From assembly GCA_030765065.1 (NCBI GenBank), contig CM060990.1, forward strand, positions 279,275,341-279,339,340: a stretch of 64,000 nucleotides of DNA, written 5' to 3'. How positions within the stretch are numbered: the stretch's first letter is position 1; every line of letters begins with the position of its first letter. The position numbers were made by a program, and so were the translations under genes. Below are positions 63,054 to 64,000 of the stretch, piece after piece. This DNA is from Deroplatys truncata (lineage: Eukaryota > Arthropoda > Insecta > Mantodea > Mantidae). The notes under the pieces are model-generated. The model did no database searches and was not told the DNA's origin. It saw only the letters and a program-made list of their open reading frames with translations.

Positions 63054-63725
63054 ATGGAACGGCCAGCTCCCTGCCGTTTGCTCTTTGTCGCCATGGTGTC
63101 ACTCTGCGGCACCAAAGCCTATACACCTCCGAGTGCACTGGGCACGACCTTTGCCGCCGCCGCTACTGTGCCACATGTGGTCACACAACACCTTCACCGA
63201 TCAGGTCCAGTGCCCTCACTGTCCGAAGAGCAGACCAGCACAGCAGCTGACGCAGGTACATTCAACGACACCGACGCATCATCATCATCATCATTCACCA
63301 GTCACTTCCGACAACCCAGTAGCGGCAGCCGAACCGACGTGGCGCTTCGGGACGCTGTTGAGGACCTCATCGCGGAGGTACTGAAAATCAGTGCCCGGCT
63401 AGCCGCACTGAAAGACGCCTTAGCCGATCTCGTCTCCTTGAAGCCCAGGAGCTGCAGGCTGCCATTTCCGCAGCTACCATCCATCAACAAGCCTTTGCGC
63501 CAACCTGACGGCCAAGCTGGACAGCGTCACCACACGTCTATAGGACATGGAGGACAACTGGAAGTACTTTACCACCACTTCACGTCAGCATCACACCATA
63601 CCACATCCAGCTCCACATCAGTCACCTCAACCGTACGTGATTCCTCTGGAACAGCAGCGTTTCCTCGAGAAAGGCAGAGCCATGGTTCAAGAGAAGCAGA
63701 AGAGACGATAGCATCAAGCGCCTGA
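63054..63725 (+). CDS. Unrecognised ORF (223 aa), copy B
   Basis: Same open frame as 29314-29985, with one visible substitution (Met to Leu in PVPS-M/L-SEEQ). Retention in both copies is weak evidence of coding, because the copies are recent. Confidence 0.3.
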   Translation: MERPAPCRLLFVAMVSLCGTKAYTPPSALGTTFAAAATVPHVVTQHLHRSGPVPSLSEEQTSTAADAGTFNDTDASSSSSFTSHFRQPSSGSRTDVALRDAVEDLIAEVLKISARLAALKDALADLVSLKPRSCRLPFPQLPSINKPLRQPDGQAGQRHHTSIGHGGQLEVLYHHFTSASHHTTSSSTSVTSTVRDSSGTAAFPRERQSHGSREAEETIASSA

Positions 63726-63900
63726 ATAGCTTCAATTCGGATTCTTCCTACACCATTATTACTCAGAATCTCATCCTTGTTATCACCTTTCAGCCTCTAG
63801 GCTGCAGTCAGGGCAATTTGTCATGGCTGTAGCCTGGGACTCTTTCTTTCACCTGCTCCCACCCATTGGACGGCAGTTTTATCTTTCGACCGACTAACGT

Positions 63901-64000
63901 GGGTACTATGGGAGACCACGCTACCTTTCCCACGTATTCCTCTCTTAATCTTGGTCCTATGTGGTGGGGAGTTTTCAATGGGTATGACCATATACTGGCG
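63901..64000. other. Sequence beyond the duplication breakpoint
   Basis: From GGGTACTATGGGAGACC onward the sequence does not match copy A after 30160 or anything else I noticed in the window. It is either the true right edge of the duplication or an insertion/deletion difference. Confidence 0.6.

Larger units (their letters stand above)
33754..63900. repeat. Unit B of the tandem segmental duplication
   Basis: Direct repeat of 1-30160. Matching ends at 63900 (…CGACCGACTAACGT) and the following 100 bases differ from copy A. Its left part extends further than copy A can show, because copy A starts at the window edge. Confidence 0.97.

Overview
The window is arthropod-like nuclear DNA, most likely insect. 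It has spliced genes with GT-AG introns, AATAAA signals and TATA boxes, and it is packed with arthropod-type transposons (Polinton/Maverick, Tc1/mariner-type, an I-group LINE, piggyBac, hAT). I cannot narrow the host further. Nothing bacterial is present: no operon-type ribosome binding sites, no CRISPR array and no rRNA.

The largest structure is a tandem duplication. Bases 1-30160 recur as 33754-63900, offset about 33.74-33.75 kb, with only scattered substitutions and small indels. Bases 30161-33753 are the spacer between the copies, and the last 100 bases (63901-64000) depart from copy A.

Each unit begins with a Polinton/Maverick (adintovirus-like) element. Copy B looks complete at about 20.7 kb (33274-53980); copy A lacks its outer left end because the window starts inside it. 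Order in copy A: terminal repeat; a spliced Cys-rich gene (580-1713, +); a small ORF (1688-2170, +); a minus-strand virion block read from 5371 down to 2250 (PLA2-like, pX-like membrane-active/core protein, adenain-like protease, penton, small basic ORF, double-jelly-roll major capsid protein); a divergent promoter; a plus-strand block from 5493 to 9030 (packaging ATPase, two fibre-like proteins, a conserved Polinton protein, integrase with chromodomain); eight 63-69 bp hairpin repeats; and a minus-strand protein-primed DNA polymerase B (9663-13396) with a 5' array of duplicated exons (13494-14691). About 4 kb without genes follows, carrying subterminal repeats and the right terminal repeat.

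The element looks like an old, decaying provirus-like copy. Polymerase, integrase, penton, PLA2/pX and the DUF8207-like gene all carry stops or frame changes, nearly all shared by both copies, so this decay came before the duplication. ATPase, fibre-like proteins, the small ORF and the Cys-rich gene remain open. Later differences include loss of the PLA2 catalytic His in copy B, a 1-nt deletion at the integrase start in copy B, and a 4-bp difference in the LINE RT/RNase H region.

Right of the Polinton, each unit has a possible piggyBac 5' remnant, a decayed 1.35-kb Tc1/mariner-type element with TA target duplication, an I-group LINE on the minus strand (about 22930-28790), and a poorly understood segment with one open ORF. 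The spacer holds relics: a degraded capsid gene of another Polinton, a hAT C-terminus and a piggyBac transposase fragment directly abutting copy B, which suggests nested insertion.
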